Source: Ailurus styani
Taxonomy: Eukaryota > Chordata > Mammalia > Carnivora > Ailuridae
Length of the DNA: 64,000 nucleotides
Direction: 5' to 3'
Assembly (NCBI GenBank): GCA_002007465.1
Contig: LNAC01000163.1
Location: 2,754,711 to 2,818,710 of the forward strand
How positions within the stretch are numbered: position 1 is the first letter of the stretch; the number at the start of each line of letters is the position of its first letter. The notes below the pieces were generated by a model, which was given only the letters and a program-made list of their open reading frames with translations, did not search any database and had not been told where the DNA came from. Both the position numbers and the translations under genes were made by a program. Below are positions 35,756-47,160 of this stretch, piece after piece.

Positions 35756-37074
35756 ACTGTGATATACATATGTCAAAGTTCATTTAATGATACCTAACAT
35801 TTGTGCATTTCACTGTCCCTAAATTTTGCATCACCTAAAAATCAAAATTGAAAACAAACAGGAAAGTGTTTGAAAGGTGGGAAAGGAACACTTAGGTGTT
35901 CTAATTACAAAAATTGTACCTGAAAGTGTGAAAATAGTTGAATTTATTATGGCAAGGATCTCTTTATTTTCCTTTTTAGCACATAACCATGTTGTCTGTT
36001 TTCTTGACAATATACTGTGATTCACTGATTGTTACTTGATGATGGATACTTTCTGGCCACAAGCTAGATAAGAGCTCTTTTGTAATCTGTTTTTCTACCA
36101 CATCAATTCAGATTCATCCTATCTCCCTTTGCCTTTTGCTCACAGTTCTTTCTCTCATCTGTTGACAAGGGGAAAGAATCAAGTCAGGAAAAAATCTGCT
36201 TTGAGTGTTCTCTACGAATTTGTTACATTTAAGATTTAATTATAAATTATTTTTTGACTAGCAAAAGCAAGTCACACTGTATTGGTTGCTGTCGTCTTTG
36301 GACTTTATAAAATAACAAACTTAACAGGGGCTTTATCTTAAACATTAGAGACAATTTGTGATTCTTTGATTTGAATGGATATATTATTCACTTTGCTGTG
36401 GGTGACAGTAGATGATGTCATATTAAATTTAAATTGATCTCCTCTCAGTGTTTATCTTTAGTGCATGTGCAATTTCTTCAACACCATAGAACCTTTCAGA
36501 GGCATTTCTGTCAATACAGCTACCTGACAGTCATTTGTATTTGTAAACTGTGCATTTGGCACCTGCTGGTCTCTGTTGCATTGGAACTAGTGGGGAGCCA
36601 AAATGGGTGTACAATGAAGTTATTGGTTGGTACATCTCAGTGGGAGTTATTGAAGGGAAGAAACAGCATTTGCAGGACCTCAGGAGAGGATAAAAGAAAC
36701 TAGCAGTGTGCTACCAAAAAAAGATGATTTAAAAAGTGAGGCAGTTCTACTGAATTAAAGTGTTCATGGACCTACATTTTAATTCTTGCAAGAGATATGA
36801 AGAAAGGTTTCTATTTAAAATATATAATGAATTTTCAAAATGCCAAGATCTCAGTAGAAGACTAACAATTCATTTGAGCAGAAATATAAATTAAAACGGT
36901 AGAAAAATGCTTAATTTCTGAAGAAATGGAAATTAAAATGCAGGTGTCTTTTAAAGTAGTAAAAAAGATCTTAATAAACATGTTGGCAAGACTTCAAAGA
37001 ACAGGTAGACAAATAGCAAAAATTGACTGTTTCGTAGGTATAACTTGCCCACACTTAGTCAAAAGTTATTTACT

Positions 37075-37510
37075 CAACAGACTCTCAACTTGAGATGGCT
37101 TGACTTAACAATGTTTTGCTTTATGGTGGTGCAAAAGCAATACACATTTAATAGAAACTATACTTTGAATTTTGAACTTTTCCCAGGCTAGTGATGTGCA
37201 CTAAGATACTCTCTCGTGATGCTGGCGATCAGCAGTGAGCCACAGCTCCCAGTTAGCCTCGTGATCACAAGCATCAACAACTGACACACTTACTGTACCC
37301 ATGCAGCCATTGTTTATCACTTTCAGTACAGAATGCAATAAGTTACATATTAAGTACTTTATTATAAAATAGGCTTTGTGTTAGATGATTTTGCTCAAAT
37401 AGGGTATTATAAGTGTTCTGAACGCATTTAAGTTATGCTTCGGATTTCTCAATGCAGGTTTTTTGGGCTGTATCCTCCTTGTAAGTTGAGGAAGATTTAT
37501 ATTCCTACTT
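37075..37510 (-). repeat. Tigger-type (Tc1/mariner) non-autonomous relic
   Basis: The ends 'ctctcaacttgagatggctt' and 'gtaagttgaggaagatttat' are related inverted termini. 'tttattataaaataggcttt' and 'gtgttagatgattttgctca' match an abundant Tigger-derived element as I remember it. Confidence 0.6.
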
Positions 37511-37751
37511 TATTGGATACAACTCAAGGAAATACTTAAAGAAAAAAAAGGCTGATATGTAAACCCGCTTAGCTTATAATGGTCTGTTTTACTACAGTGC
37601 CTGTCTCTGTAATGCAAATTTGCTTTTAGGATGAGTGGTAATTAGGGGAATGATGCTAATATAAATGAGTTGTGTTGGTTCATATTATTTTCTTCAGAAT
37701 GTTTTGAAGCCATCACAGAAAAGTTTTTTCACCATTAAAGAGAATGCTTTA

Positions 37752-37899
37752 GGGGCACCTGGGTGGCTCGGTCAGTTAAGTGACCAACTCTTGGTTTTGG
37801 CTAAGGTCATGATCTCGGGGTTCTGAGGGAAGTCTGCTTTTCTCTCTCTCCCCCACCCACTACCCCCATGCACGTGCGCTAAGATATTTTTTAAAAGGG
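37752..37899 (+). repeat. CAN-type SINE with internal deletion
   Basis: Head GGGGCACCTGGGTGGCTCGG. The body is shortened (no CGAGCCCCACATCGGG segment) and the (AAATAA) tail is reduced. Flanks agagaatgcttta (37739-37751) and agagaatccttta (37900-37912) are a 13-bp duplication with one mismatch. Confidence 0.9.
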
Positions 37900-38287
37900 A
37901 GAGAATCCTTTAGTGGTGTATGAAGACCTCCCACAACCCAAAAAGCGGGAGAGGGTCATTTCATGGGTCAGTTTCACTGCACTTGAGAAGTGCTTTGCTT
38001 TTCACGGTATTAAGTTATCCAGTGGTTGCCCACGTGATTGAAGTTGTGAGATTTTCCCTTATGCTTAAGGGAAAAAAGATGAAAATGCTACACCCTGCTT
38101 TAAATTATTTTGATAAAATTGGTTCTACTGGCAGTGGATGCCCTCAGGGACCTCAGTTCATATCTCAAAAAAGGACTTAGAGGCTTTAGAGGATCACCTG
38201 GTCTCCACAGTGGTAGAGGCTGAAACAGTGCTTGTATTTTTGTTCTAGGCTCTTTATAGTACTCTGGTTACAGAGCTACGTAGTTTT

Positions 38288-38481
38288 TTTGTTTTTGTTT
38301 TTTATTTATTTGCCAGAGAGGGAGAGAGAGCATAAGCAGGCAGAGTAGCAGGCCAAGGCAGAGGGAGAAGTAGGCTCCCTGCCAAGCAAGGAGCCCGATG
38401 CAGGACTTGATCCCAGGACCCTGGGATCATGACCTGAGCCAAAGGCAGCTGCTTAATCAACTGAGCCACCCAGGCGTCCCT
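38288..38481 (-). repeat. CAN-type SINE, antisense
   Basis: Reads TTTATTTATTTGCCAGAGAG to CTGAGCCACCCAGGCGTCCC, the reverse of the usual order. Flanks cagagctacgtagtttt (38271-38287) and cagagctacatagtttt (38482-38498), one mismatch. It ends about 420 bases before an ERP44 exon. Confidence 0.93.
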
Positions 38482-38899
38482 CAGAGCTACATAGTTTTAA
38501 GTGTTGAGGCCCTAATGCTATTTTCCCCTTGAGCCCTGTTACTTTTAGCGTGATTTTGCAGAACATGAGGTTTTTTTAGTTACATATGTTAAGGAAAATA
38601 TATAAAATGCCCAATAATAAGGAATGGTTAAGTAAGTTTTAGGACGACATCCTGATAGACTCGAATGAATCTGTTAAAATAAGTGTAGAAAAATTTCTAT
38701 GAAACAAGTGCAAGAATTAAAACACAAAACTGAGCATCTACATTTCACGATTACAACTATAAAAATGTTTGGCATATACCTGGTAGGATTGTAGGTAAAA
38801 TTTAAAGAAAAAAATTTTTTTTAATGTGTGAAGTTGGTAAAATAGAGGTAAGTCCATTTTAACAGTTTAAGGTAAATTTTTATTTTACTTTTGTTTTAG

Positions 38900-39002
38900 A
38901 ATTCCTGGAAAACTCAAACAGTTCGTATTTGACTTACATTCTGGAAAATTGCACAGAGAATTCCATCATGGTCCTGACCCAACTGATATAGCCCCGGGAC
39001 AG
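38900..39002 (+). CDS. ERP44: ERP44 coding exon (about residues 339-373)
   Basis: One base completes Leu, then IPGKLKQFVFDLHSGKLHRE and FHHGPDPTDIAPGQ. It covers the last helix of domain b' and the start of the regulatory C-terminal tail. The histidines in KLHREFHHG match mature His328, His332 and His333. Together with the His of the previous exon they form the cluster that senses pH and binds zinc, as described for human ERp44. The acceptor is ttgttttag ending at 38899 and the donor is GTAAGA from 39003. Preceded by the longest intron in the window (15.75 kb). Ile for Thr and Gln for Glu near the end differ from the human sequence recalled. Confidence 0.95.
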
Positions 39003-40861
39003 GTAAGACTCTTGTTTTTCAGTTAGCCTTGAAGGGGATCTAAAGCTCTTGTACAGGCTTAAGTTTCTGCTCCTAAAGATCTTTATGATGAAATTCTGAA
39101 TAGACTCTAAATAATAAATTATGTTCTTTTTAAAATTAATTTTTAAACTTATAGAACTTCAGAAAAGTTTCAAGAATGATACAGTATAGTTTCTTGGTCA
39201 CATAAACTGAAGTGTGAGTATGTCCTGTGGAATATGGGTAAAAGGATTAAATACAGTTGGCTTCAAATACAGAAGTAGGAAGTAAGGATTAGAAGTAGGT
39301 AGATCAGTGAAGAAGTCAGTGGATTCCGTTAACTGATGAAGTCTTCTTCTGTGGCCACTACAAAGAAAATAATGATTTGGTATTCTTGCTAAACCATCCT
39401 AAGCACCTTCACCAATACAGTATTTATAATGTTCAAAACTTAAGGTTTAATGCAGCTTTTCATTTGAGATTTAGAATGCTTTACAACTATTTATGAAAAT
39501 TTCGTATTTGCTTTTTATGTAACTTTTAGCCTGAGAACTCAACTGTTTCTACCTTGTAACTTCTGTTACAAATAATTTCTATGTTCCTGCTTTGTTAAAC
39601 ACCTTTAAAAATTGCACTTTGACGCATTATTGATTTATATTATGTCTATTACCATTGTACTGAGAGGGAAGATGATACATAACAAAACTCTTATTTCACA
39701 TGCCCAGAACTTTACTATTTTGTCCAAGGAGCCTCCACATAGAAAAATAAAAGCTAAGTCAATTTTTCCTGAAGAGTCAAATTAAGTTCAGTGTCAAGCG
39801 TTCCCTTTAGGAATCCAGGGACATGCTTTTTCCTTGAAGTCTGAGATCAGATTTTTCTTTGATAATTAAGCAACTATAGAAGCAAACCATTTGTTGGCAG
39901 TAACCCAAAGGTGATTATTTCCCTCAGGAAAGTAGGCCTGCTTAATATTTTATCAGATTAGGAAAGAATGTTATGTACCATTATTGTATTATCCTGATTT
40001 ATTTCAACTTCTCCATTAGACAATGAACTTCTTATATTTTATAGTAATATAATTATGGCTTAAACTGAACATATCTCAGTAAAAATACAAATAAAAAATG
40101 TGTTAGGGGAGGGGGACATGACAAAATAAAACGGGAAATTTGCAGACATTGCCTTCCCATTAATAATGGGAATGAGCCAGTCCATGGTATGTAACATGGG
40201 CACTATGTTAACTACAGGGGATGTTACAACAGTGACCGTATGTTTGTTCTTTCTTGAGGAGCTCATCGTGTCGAGATAAAGGATAGACTACACACCAATA
40301 TAAATATAAATCAAGTGACTTTTCTTTGAAATTCTTGGAAGTCACTCTTACGGTTTTATGTATTTTTGTCATATTGTTGATGCCATAATACTACAAAAAT
40401 TAATTTCTTACAGTATGGAAGTGTTTATTTTCCTCCTTTTGTCAACTAAATTCTGGTAGCCAGGTAATCGCTAAATGAAAGTTCTATCTACAGAGTAGGT
40501 GACTTTAATCCTCTCTGTAGTCATTTTTAAGAGAGAAGGGTTTGGGCCATCTTAGTCATGATTGTGCTGCCTCTAAAAAATAGTCTAGGAAGGCGGTTAA
40601 GAGTCAGGTATTTTGTTCCCTTCCACTACAGCTCAGGAACTGTCAACTGGTCCAGAGGTAAGGGCTTTGTGGCAGCCCTGCCCTAGAGAATATTAGTAAG
40701 GGCATCTGAATGGGGAACGTAAGATTTCAAACTTAGCTACTGTGTGCCAAAGACAAGAGTTATCTTTGTTAAGCAAATAATTACAAGACAACTACCACTA
40801 TTAAGACAGTATAACTCCACAAAATATATTGATATAAAATGTTTTATTCTTTCTCTTGCAG

Positions 40862-40963
40862 CAAGTCCAAGACGTAGCAAGCAGTCCACCTGAGAGCTCC
40901 TTCCAGAAATTAGCACCCAGCGAATATAGGTATACTTTATTGAGGGATCGAGATGAGCTTTAA
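40862..40963 (+). CDS. ERP44: ERP44 last coding exon with RDEL stop (about residues 374-406)
   Basis: Thirty-three codons and TAA: QVQDVASSPPESSFQKLAP, then SEYRYTLLRDRDEL. The C-terminal RDEL is the KDEL-receptor retrieval signal that recycles ERP44 from the Golgi to the ER. The segment before it is the flexible C-tail that covers the client-binding site and moves with pH. The acceptor is cttgcag ending at 40861. The stop codon is at 40961-40963, and the same exon continues into the 3' UTR. Val replaces the Ala of human EQAQD as recalled. Confidence 0.96.
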   Translation, partial: QVQDVASSPPESSFQKLAPSEYRYTLLRDRDEL

Positions 40964-41066
40964 AAACTTGAAAAACAATTTGCAAGCCTTTCAGACAGCA
41001 GCATCAACTTACGTGGTGGAAATAGTAAACCTATATTTTCATAATTCTATGTGTATTTTTATTTTG

Positions 41067-41072
41067 AATAAA
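41067..41072 (+). promoter_or_regulatory. Proximal poly(A) signal of ERP44 (AATAAA)
   Basis: Canonical hexamer 104 bases after the stop, followed within 30 bases by a T-rich stretch (ttttgggtttttaattttttttttc) suitable as a downstream element. Would give a short 3' UTR. Confidence 0.5.
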
Positions 41073-42216
41073 CTGAAAGAAGTTTTGGGTTTTTAATTTT
41101 TTTTTTCTCCCCCTGACTCAAAATGCATTGTCATTTAATATAGCCTCTTTTTAAAAATCTGTTGTTAGGGATAAAAAAATAAAAATCAGAGGCCTATCTT
41201 TGCTTTAAATCTGTCCTGTAAAGTTTTTATAAATCAAGTGAAAGGTGACATTGTCAGAAACATACCATTAACTTGCACTGCTAGGTTAGGGAGGACTTAG
41301 GGATGTCTCCTGTGTAGTATGTGCTTTTCTTTATATACGATCAATCCTGTTGGTATTTTCATTGTCACATTTCTCAAAGCTAAGAGGGTATATATTCTGG
41401 ATACTTGGGAGGGGAATAAATTAAATTTTCACACTGCGTACTGTGTTTTACTGATTGGTCGGGTATTGCTTATGAAAATTCCATAGTGGTATTTTTTGGA
41501 TTCTTAATATGTAACTTAAACATACTATGAAGAGGAGGAGAGCCATAAGCCAGAACATTTGGCAGAAATTGTCCTTATGAATTAAGAAAAAGAAAATGAA
41601 GTGTTATTAAATTTCTTTGTGTTTATCTAACAAAATGGCATATGGATGGCATTTAAAACTTTGAATTAAATCTAAGATACTAGTAGAAACAGGTTACCAG
41701 TGTTGAACCAGATGATTTTTAAGGCTCCTCCTATCATGACACATTAATTTCCAAAGACAAAAACCAGCAGACAAATTGTATTTCAATAATTCTAATCTTC
41801 TATCTTGTAGAGTCTTGTTACAGTTGTATAGATCAAAGACAATAAGGCACATAATGTTTTTTAATTTTTTTCCATTGTAAAACTGTTAGAGGACCCTACC
41901 CCCCCAGATTCCCTGATTTCCCAGGCCTGCAGTGTATAGTCAAATGGGGCCCTGTGCCAGGCGTTGGTACTGCCAGGGAACAAAACCAGAGGGAGAGGAC
42001 CCTCAGTGTCATATCAGGAGGCCCAATGTCAGAGGACAGACAGGTTCAAAATTGGCTTTCCTCTGGGCCTGGGTTGGTGCTATAGGCCAAGAGTCATTTT
42101 ATACTTGGAGTCTAAGTCAATCCCAGTTTGGGGAAAGATTATTTTTAAGCTTAAAAGGCTGATGTGTGCCATTATATGTAGTGTGTAATATATGTAACAT
42201 CTTCCAATTCTTTTAA

Positions 42217-42222
42217 AATAAA
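42217..42222 (+). promoter_or_regulatory. Distal poly(A) signal candidate of ERP44 (AATAAA)
   Basis: Canonical hexamer at the end of the repeat-free block, about 1.25 kb after the stop. Other AATAAA copies at 41178 and 41415 are possible intermediate sites. Confidence 0.4.
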
Positions 42223-42240
42223 GTGAATATTTATAATGCA

Positions 42241-44845
42241 TATTTAATGATTGTTATTTTAAAAAATCAGTCTAGAATTCTTAGTTATGCATGACTTATC
42301 CGTCATTTCATTCAGAATAATAAATGTTATTAATAAGGTGATAAGGGGCATGTTTAGTATATCTTACCAGATTGTTAATTAGAAAAGCAGGACAGAGCTT
42401 CCTCAAGGTTGGGTCTTAGTTCTGTTCAATTCATTGCTTTTAATTATAACTCTGAAATCAAAGTTGTAGTCTTCAGGTCAGATGATGGACCAAATCTGAG
42501 GCAGTTAGAATGAAAATTCATGAACATTCAACAGGGCAGTGCACACCATCAAAAGCAGCATATGCAATTAACTGGAATAAATTTATAATCCTGTAATTGG
42601 CTTTAAAATATTATAAACAAAAGATAACACTCAAATATTGGATTGCAGAGAGCTGACTTGAGAATAGTTATTATGAAAAAGGCCTCAAGGAACACATGTT
42701 CAATGTGATCGAAGATAACGGAGAGGCTGTTAAAATAGATTTGAGGCTGCATGATTTAGCTTTTATGCATATTGGGACTTAAATGTTTATTGAATGAGTG
42801 AGCTGCAAAGTGATGTTGGGTAATTTTTGTACCCTTCAATGGCTGAGCACTCATCAGGACTGGGTGCCCAAATTTTATAAAAGGGGGGGGGGGGAGNNNN
42901 NNNNNNNNNNNNNNNNNNNNNNNNNNNNNNNNNNNNNNNNNNNNNNNNNNNNNNNNNNNNNNNNNNNNNNNNNNNNNNNNNNNNNNNNNNNNNNNNNNNN
43001 NNNNNNNNNNNNNNNNNNNNNNNNNNNNNNNNNNNNNNNNNNNNNNNNNNNNNNNNNNNNNNNGGGGGGGGGGGCCGGGCTGAGGAGGAGGTCTGTGGCT
43101 AAGAAAATGAGAAAGGAAGTTAGAGAAGGGGAGCTGATTGTACAGGGCCTTGAATGCCAAGCTAAGAAGTTTGTACTGTATCTTATAGGCAGCAGAGATC
43201 CACTCACATATTTTTAAGCCAGGAAGTATGTTCATATTTAAGTTTGAGAAAGAATATTGTGGCAGAAGGTCTAGATATGATAAAAGAGGTCCAGCACAGG
43301 AGAGAGAATGGCCAGAACTAAGAGATGGAGAGGAACAGATACAACAGGTGACGAAGATGTAGATTCCACAGGGATTTGTCACCAGCTGGACCTACAAAGA
43401 GAATGTCCAGGAATCTAGAACTCACAATTCAGACTTCTTCCCCTCTGAACCATGCATCAGAAAATGTCATAGGTGGAAGTCTTCTCATTTATCCAGTCTA
43501 CTTTGAGCCTCACGCTACTCCGCTGTGAAAAGAGGGGATGCAAGACTGAAAAACAGTTGAGTTGCAAAACCCAAACTAGAAGCAGTCCCTTCTGCCTGTC
43601 AACCTACATTTTTGAGTTTTTAAAAAATTGCTGTAGTAGTGAGGGGGACGATAAAAGGATGAAAACTTTCTTTAGATGAAATTCTAAACATGTTTTAAAT
43701 AGTTACATGAACCTGGAAAATAGGCATCTAAAGCCTCTCATTGAGCTCCATGATGAAGTTGTCAGAGATCACATACAAAGGAAGGAAAAACTGGCATGAT
43801 AAAGGCCAAAAAGGAGAGCGAAATATAAAAGTGTTGAAATAGTAAATCTCAATGAGCTTAACTTTGTAGAAAGTGCTAAGTTTGCCCAGAAGGCATTAAA
43901 AAAAGAAAAAAGGAAGAAGAAAAGAAAAACCTGAGGGCAAAAAGAATAGATGAAGGAGTGTAATGGATTAACAATTAAGAAAAGCAGAATAAATCAACTT
44001 TTATTTTTTCTCTGACAAGTCTAGAGGGACTAAAATAAAATGACATTAAACAAAAAAGAAAAAATGAGAAGTAAAAACAATCTTGCCACCCTAAATAATT
44101 TCAGGGCTCTTTGGACCAAAGAGTATCCCAAGGAGCTGCTGGAAATTAACAAGTGTTTTCTGTTAGCAACTACTGGAAATCATGAAGAATGTATGGTGAC
44201 AGAAGACTGGAAATGAACACACAGTATTCCAGTTTTCAAAATAACTACAGTTAAGTGGCTTTAGCTATTTTTCTAAATAAAACATCTCTGAACCAAACTG
44301 AAATGTTAGTAATCTCTATTTGGAAAAGGGATTTAAATAGGTGATAAGAGTAAAACTAATCAATTTTAAGCCCAATATTTAAAGACCCTGAAGACAATAA
44401 ATTGTTTCAGGATTTAAATTGTTTTATGCTGGTTATAACTGTTTTATGTGTTCATTAAAACAGGTTGGATAGGACCTCTGCTTGGCAACTGTTTTTTAGC
44501 TGTGTTTGAATTTTTGTATGTATTTCCAAGTAATAAAACTATATTTATAAAATATTTCTATATTTTAGACTTTTTACTAATTCAGTTTGTCATAAATATG
44601 AACATTTTACCCTGAATCCAGATGACCAGTCACAAGCTTTTCCAGTTTTTACTTTTTAGATTACTTAATAGTACTTGAATCAGAATGGGAAGCTATATGA
44701 ATCCATATGCTGATAGCTCAAACCTGGCCTTCAGTTGAAGCACCAAAGCTCAACCTTGCAGAGCACTTTGGGGAAGGGCTGGCCTGCCTTTAGACAATAG
44801 GTTTTGGAGAGGAAGAGGAAAAGTGCAGTCTACAAACTGCTTTTC
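42241..44845. other. Intergenic DNA between ERP44 and STX17
   Basis: AT-rich sequence with the N gap and an old-repeat-like block at 43080-43340 ('ccttgaatgccaagctaaga'), which resembles the block near 49690. 43340-44845 is A-rich with no recognisable gene or young repeat. Confidence 0.5.
42897..43063. other. Assembly gap (167 Ns) between G runs
   Basis: Ns at 42897-43063. Left flank is an (almost) pure G run at 42883-42896; right flank is G11 at 43064-43074. Open frames drawn across it are meaningless. Confidence 0.98.
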
Positions 44846-44861
44846 TAAAATGCCCCCTCTC

Positions 44862-45041
44862 GGGACGCCTGGGTGGTTCAGTCAGCTAAGCATCTGCCTT
44901 CAGCTCAGGTCATAATCCCAGGGTCCTAGGATTGAGTCCTGCATCAGGCTTCTTGCTCACTGGGGACCCTGCTTCTCCCTCTGCCTGCCACTCCCCCTGC
45001 TTGTACTCTCTTGCTCTCTAGCAAATAAGTAAATATTTTTT
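44862..45041 (+). repeat. CAN-type SINE
   Basis: Head GGGACGCCTGGGTGGTTCAG, tail CAAATAAGTAAATATTTTTT. Flanks taaaatgccccctctc (44846-44861) and aaaaatgtcccctctc (45042-45057). Confidence 0.93.
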
Positions 45042-45420
45042 AAAAATGTCCCCTCTCCTCCTCCCCTGCCTGGCCTAATAAATTCTGTCTATCCATCCTT
45101 AAATGCCCAGGACAGTTATCACCTCTGGTGGTCCCACAGCCCTTTGTGTATTTTAGAGGATCCAGTGTAATGCACAGTTGGAAGTACATGTATCCCTTTT
45201 CCTTATATCATGTGAATGTCCTAGATGCAGGAACTTCTCTACCCTCCTCTTCCAGCAAGCTAGAGCACTAAAAGATCAATAATTCTTATGAAAAAGAAAA
45301 AAGACCAAATTACATAATAAATGAACAAAGGACAAGAAAACATCACCATAACTAGAATGGAATCTGCTCCTGGAAAATTAGTAGAAGCTGTCATTTTTCT
45401 CTATTAATATCTATACTGTA

Positions 45421-45812
45421 GGGGCACCTAGGTGGTGCAGTCAGTTAAGTGTCCGACTCTTGGTTTCAGCTCAGGTTGTGATCTCAGGCTCATGGGATCG
45501 AGCCCGGCATGGGGCTCCACGCTCAGCAGGGAGTCTGCTTGAGGATTCTGTCCCTGTGCCCCTCCCGTTCTCTCCCTCTCAAATTAATAAATCTTTTTTT
45601 AAAAAAGATTTTATTTATTTATTTGACAGAGTAGGAGAGCACAAGCAGGGGGAGCAGCAGAGGGAGAGGGAGAAGCAGGCTCGCCGCCGAGCAGGAAGCT
45701 CGATGTGGGACTGGATCCCAGGACCCTGGGATCATGACCTGAGCCAAAGGCAGACACTCAAACATCTGAGCTACCCAGGCACCCTCAAATTAATAAATCT
45801 TAAAAAAAAAAC
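45421..45812 (+). repeat. CAN-type SINE (+) split by an antisense SINE
   Basis: Outer SINE head GGGGCACCTAGGTGGTGCAG at 45421; its tail CTCAAATTAATAAATCTT occurs twice, before and after the inner element, as the target-site duplication. Confidence 0.93.
45596..45783 (-). repeat. Inner antisense CAN-type SINE
   Basis: Inserted in the AT tail of the outer + copy; perfect 18-bp duplication ctcaaattaataaatctt at 45578-45595 and 45784-45801. The two SINEs form a large inverted repeat with almost no spacer. Confidence 0.94.
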
Positions 45813-46676
45813 AAACCAAAACCTTGCTGTAATAGCAAAGCATTGCTAGGAATTGCTGCCCTGTTTTCCAGCTCTGGGCCACTCAGAAGATCGTGTACTC
45901 GTGTATTTGTGCTGTCTCGTTTTACTTATTGGGATGGGTGGCAGGAAGGAAGCTACGTGGCCATTCTCCTGGTGCCATAAGCAAACTTGTACATGACACA
46001 GGGAGGATCAGATCAATCTTGGAAGCCTGATACTACGACTGTTTTCTTGCCCTAACCACTGCCCAAAAGGGCATCTATTCTGACTGACCAATTCTTTGTA
46101 TCTTCATGATAAACATGGCTTTCTCATTTAACATGTTATTTAATAGTCCATTTCAGAATTTTTCTAGATTATGTAAACTACCTGGTCTGTGGCTTCTGAA
46201 ATAGAACTTTTACCCCTTAAATTTTAAACTTTTCCCCAAGCTCAGTGTTCTCGTACCTTTTCTATTCTGGTCCCTCAGAAATTACTGGTAGTGCTTTACA
46301 ATCACATCTACAAGTTCCCACTAATCTTAGGAGGATGCTTTTTATCTAAGCCTAGAAACAATAAATTCTTTTAACACAAATGCTTTTTTGAGGGGGAGGG
46401 AAAGAACAACTCTGCACTTACTTTCATTGCCTTTACAACTATGGTGACCATGTAATATTTTCATCCAAACCAGGACATTTGAGAATGAAAGGAAGCATTA
46501 GGAATAACTGCACAGGGACAACAGATGTAAATCAGGACTGTCCCAGACAAACGGGGGGTATGTCATCACCCTATTCCTACCTGTACCTTTTCTACAATTT
46601 TGTGTTTGGCTATCATTCTTATCAGAGATGAAAAAGATTTACTCCCAGTCACATGTCCTCATTATACCACATTCTT

Positions 46677-46864
46677 TTTTTTAAAGATTTTATTTACTTA
46701 TTTGACAGAGAGATAGCACAAGTAGGCAGAGTGGCAGGCAGAGGGAGAGGAAGAAGCAGGCTCCATGGAGCAGGGACCCTGATGTGGGGCTCGATCCCAG
46801 GAACTTGGGATCATGACCTGAGCCGAAGGCAGCAGCTTAACTGGCTGAGCCACCAAGGTGCCCC
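46677..46864 (-). repeat. CAN-type SINE, antisense, perfect 13-bp duplication
   Basis: TTAAAGATTTTATTTACTTA to GAGCCACCAAGGTGCCCC, flanked by ataccacattctt at 46664-46676 and 46865-46877. Confidence 0.93.
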
Positions 46865-47034
46865 ATACCACATTCTTAATAAGCCTTTTTAAAAAGTCAT
46901 TTTAAAAATTCTTGGTATTTCTATCAAGTCTCCACTCATTTTAGGTGTTTCCCTAACATTATTCTTGTAGGTCCATTTTTCATTAATGTGCTATTCCTTT
47001 AAACTTTGGAAAAAATAGTAACAATTACAGTGAC

Positions 47035-47160
47035 AGTAGCCACTTATATTTGTACAGTTACTATGAGCCGGCCTCCATTCTAGACACTTGACATGTATAA
47101 ATTTTTTTCATCTTCATGACCACCCTGTAAGACAGGCTAGGTATTAACAAGGAAGGGGAA
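47035..47160 (-). repeat. MIR/L2-like relic
   Basis: 'tttgtacagttactatgagccggcctccattctagacact' and 'accaccctgtaagacaggct' resemble old mammalian repeat core; diverged. Confidence 0.45.

Larger units (their letters stand above)
23150..38899 (+). other. Long ERP44 intron (15.75 kb)
   Basis: Bounded by GTAAGT at 23150 and ttttag at 38899. It contains LINE-1 3' ends (24.2-24.9 kb), a purine-rich old-repeat-like block (25.0-26.5 kb), a G17 run, MIRs, LINE-1 pieces in both orientations (30.0-35.75 kb), a Tigger relic (37.1-37.5 kb) and SINEs at 32.9, 37.75 and 38.29 kb. The stretches 26500-27900, 28100-29600, 30350-30890, 31050-31480 and 35760-37070 contain nothing I can name. Confidence 0.8.
1..42240 (+). 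other. ERP44: ERP44 gene, 3' part (last eight coding exons, introns and 3' UTR)
   Basis: ERP44 is a soluble protein-disulfide-isomerase-family chaperone of the early secretory pathway. It captures client proteins and ERO1 oxidases by mixed disulfides in the Golgi/ERGIC and returns them to the ER through KDEL receptors. Eight exons with AG/GT borders and matching phases give 311 residues; by alignment with the human protein from memory they are residues 96-406. The first 95 residues (signal peptide and CRFS catalytic motif) lie to the left of the window. The right boundary is the second poly(A) signal and is approximate. The neighbour on the opposite strand is STX17, arranged tail to tail as in human. 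No frameshift or stop interrupts any exon. Differences from human recalled by eye are a few substitutions (for example Ala for Asp at about 197 and Gly for Val at about 232). Confidence 0.95.
40964..42240 (+). other. ERP44: ERP44 3' UTR (extent inferred)
   Basis: About 1.28 kb follows the stop and contains no SINE, LINE or other recognisable repeat. That is unusual for this window and typical of a terminal exon. It carries several AATAAA hexamers, the first at 41067 and the last clear one of this block at 42217. The true 3' end or ends cannot be fixed without transcript data; use of the first signal would give a 3' UTR of about 120 bases. A further AATAAA lies at 42318. Confidence 0.6.

Noticed and set aside
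42756..43382. A 208-codon open frame on the - strand and a 139-codon one on +
   Set aside because: Both run through the 167-base N gap; length is an artefact of undefined bases.
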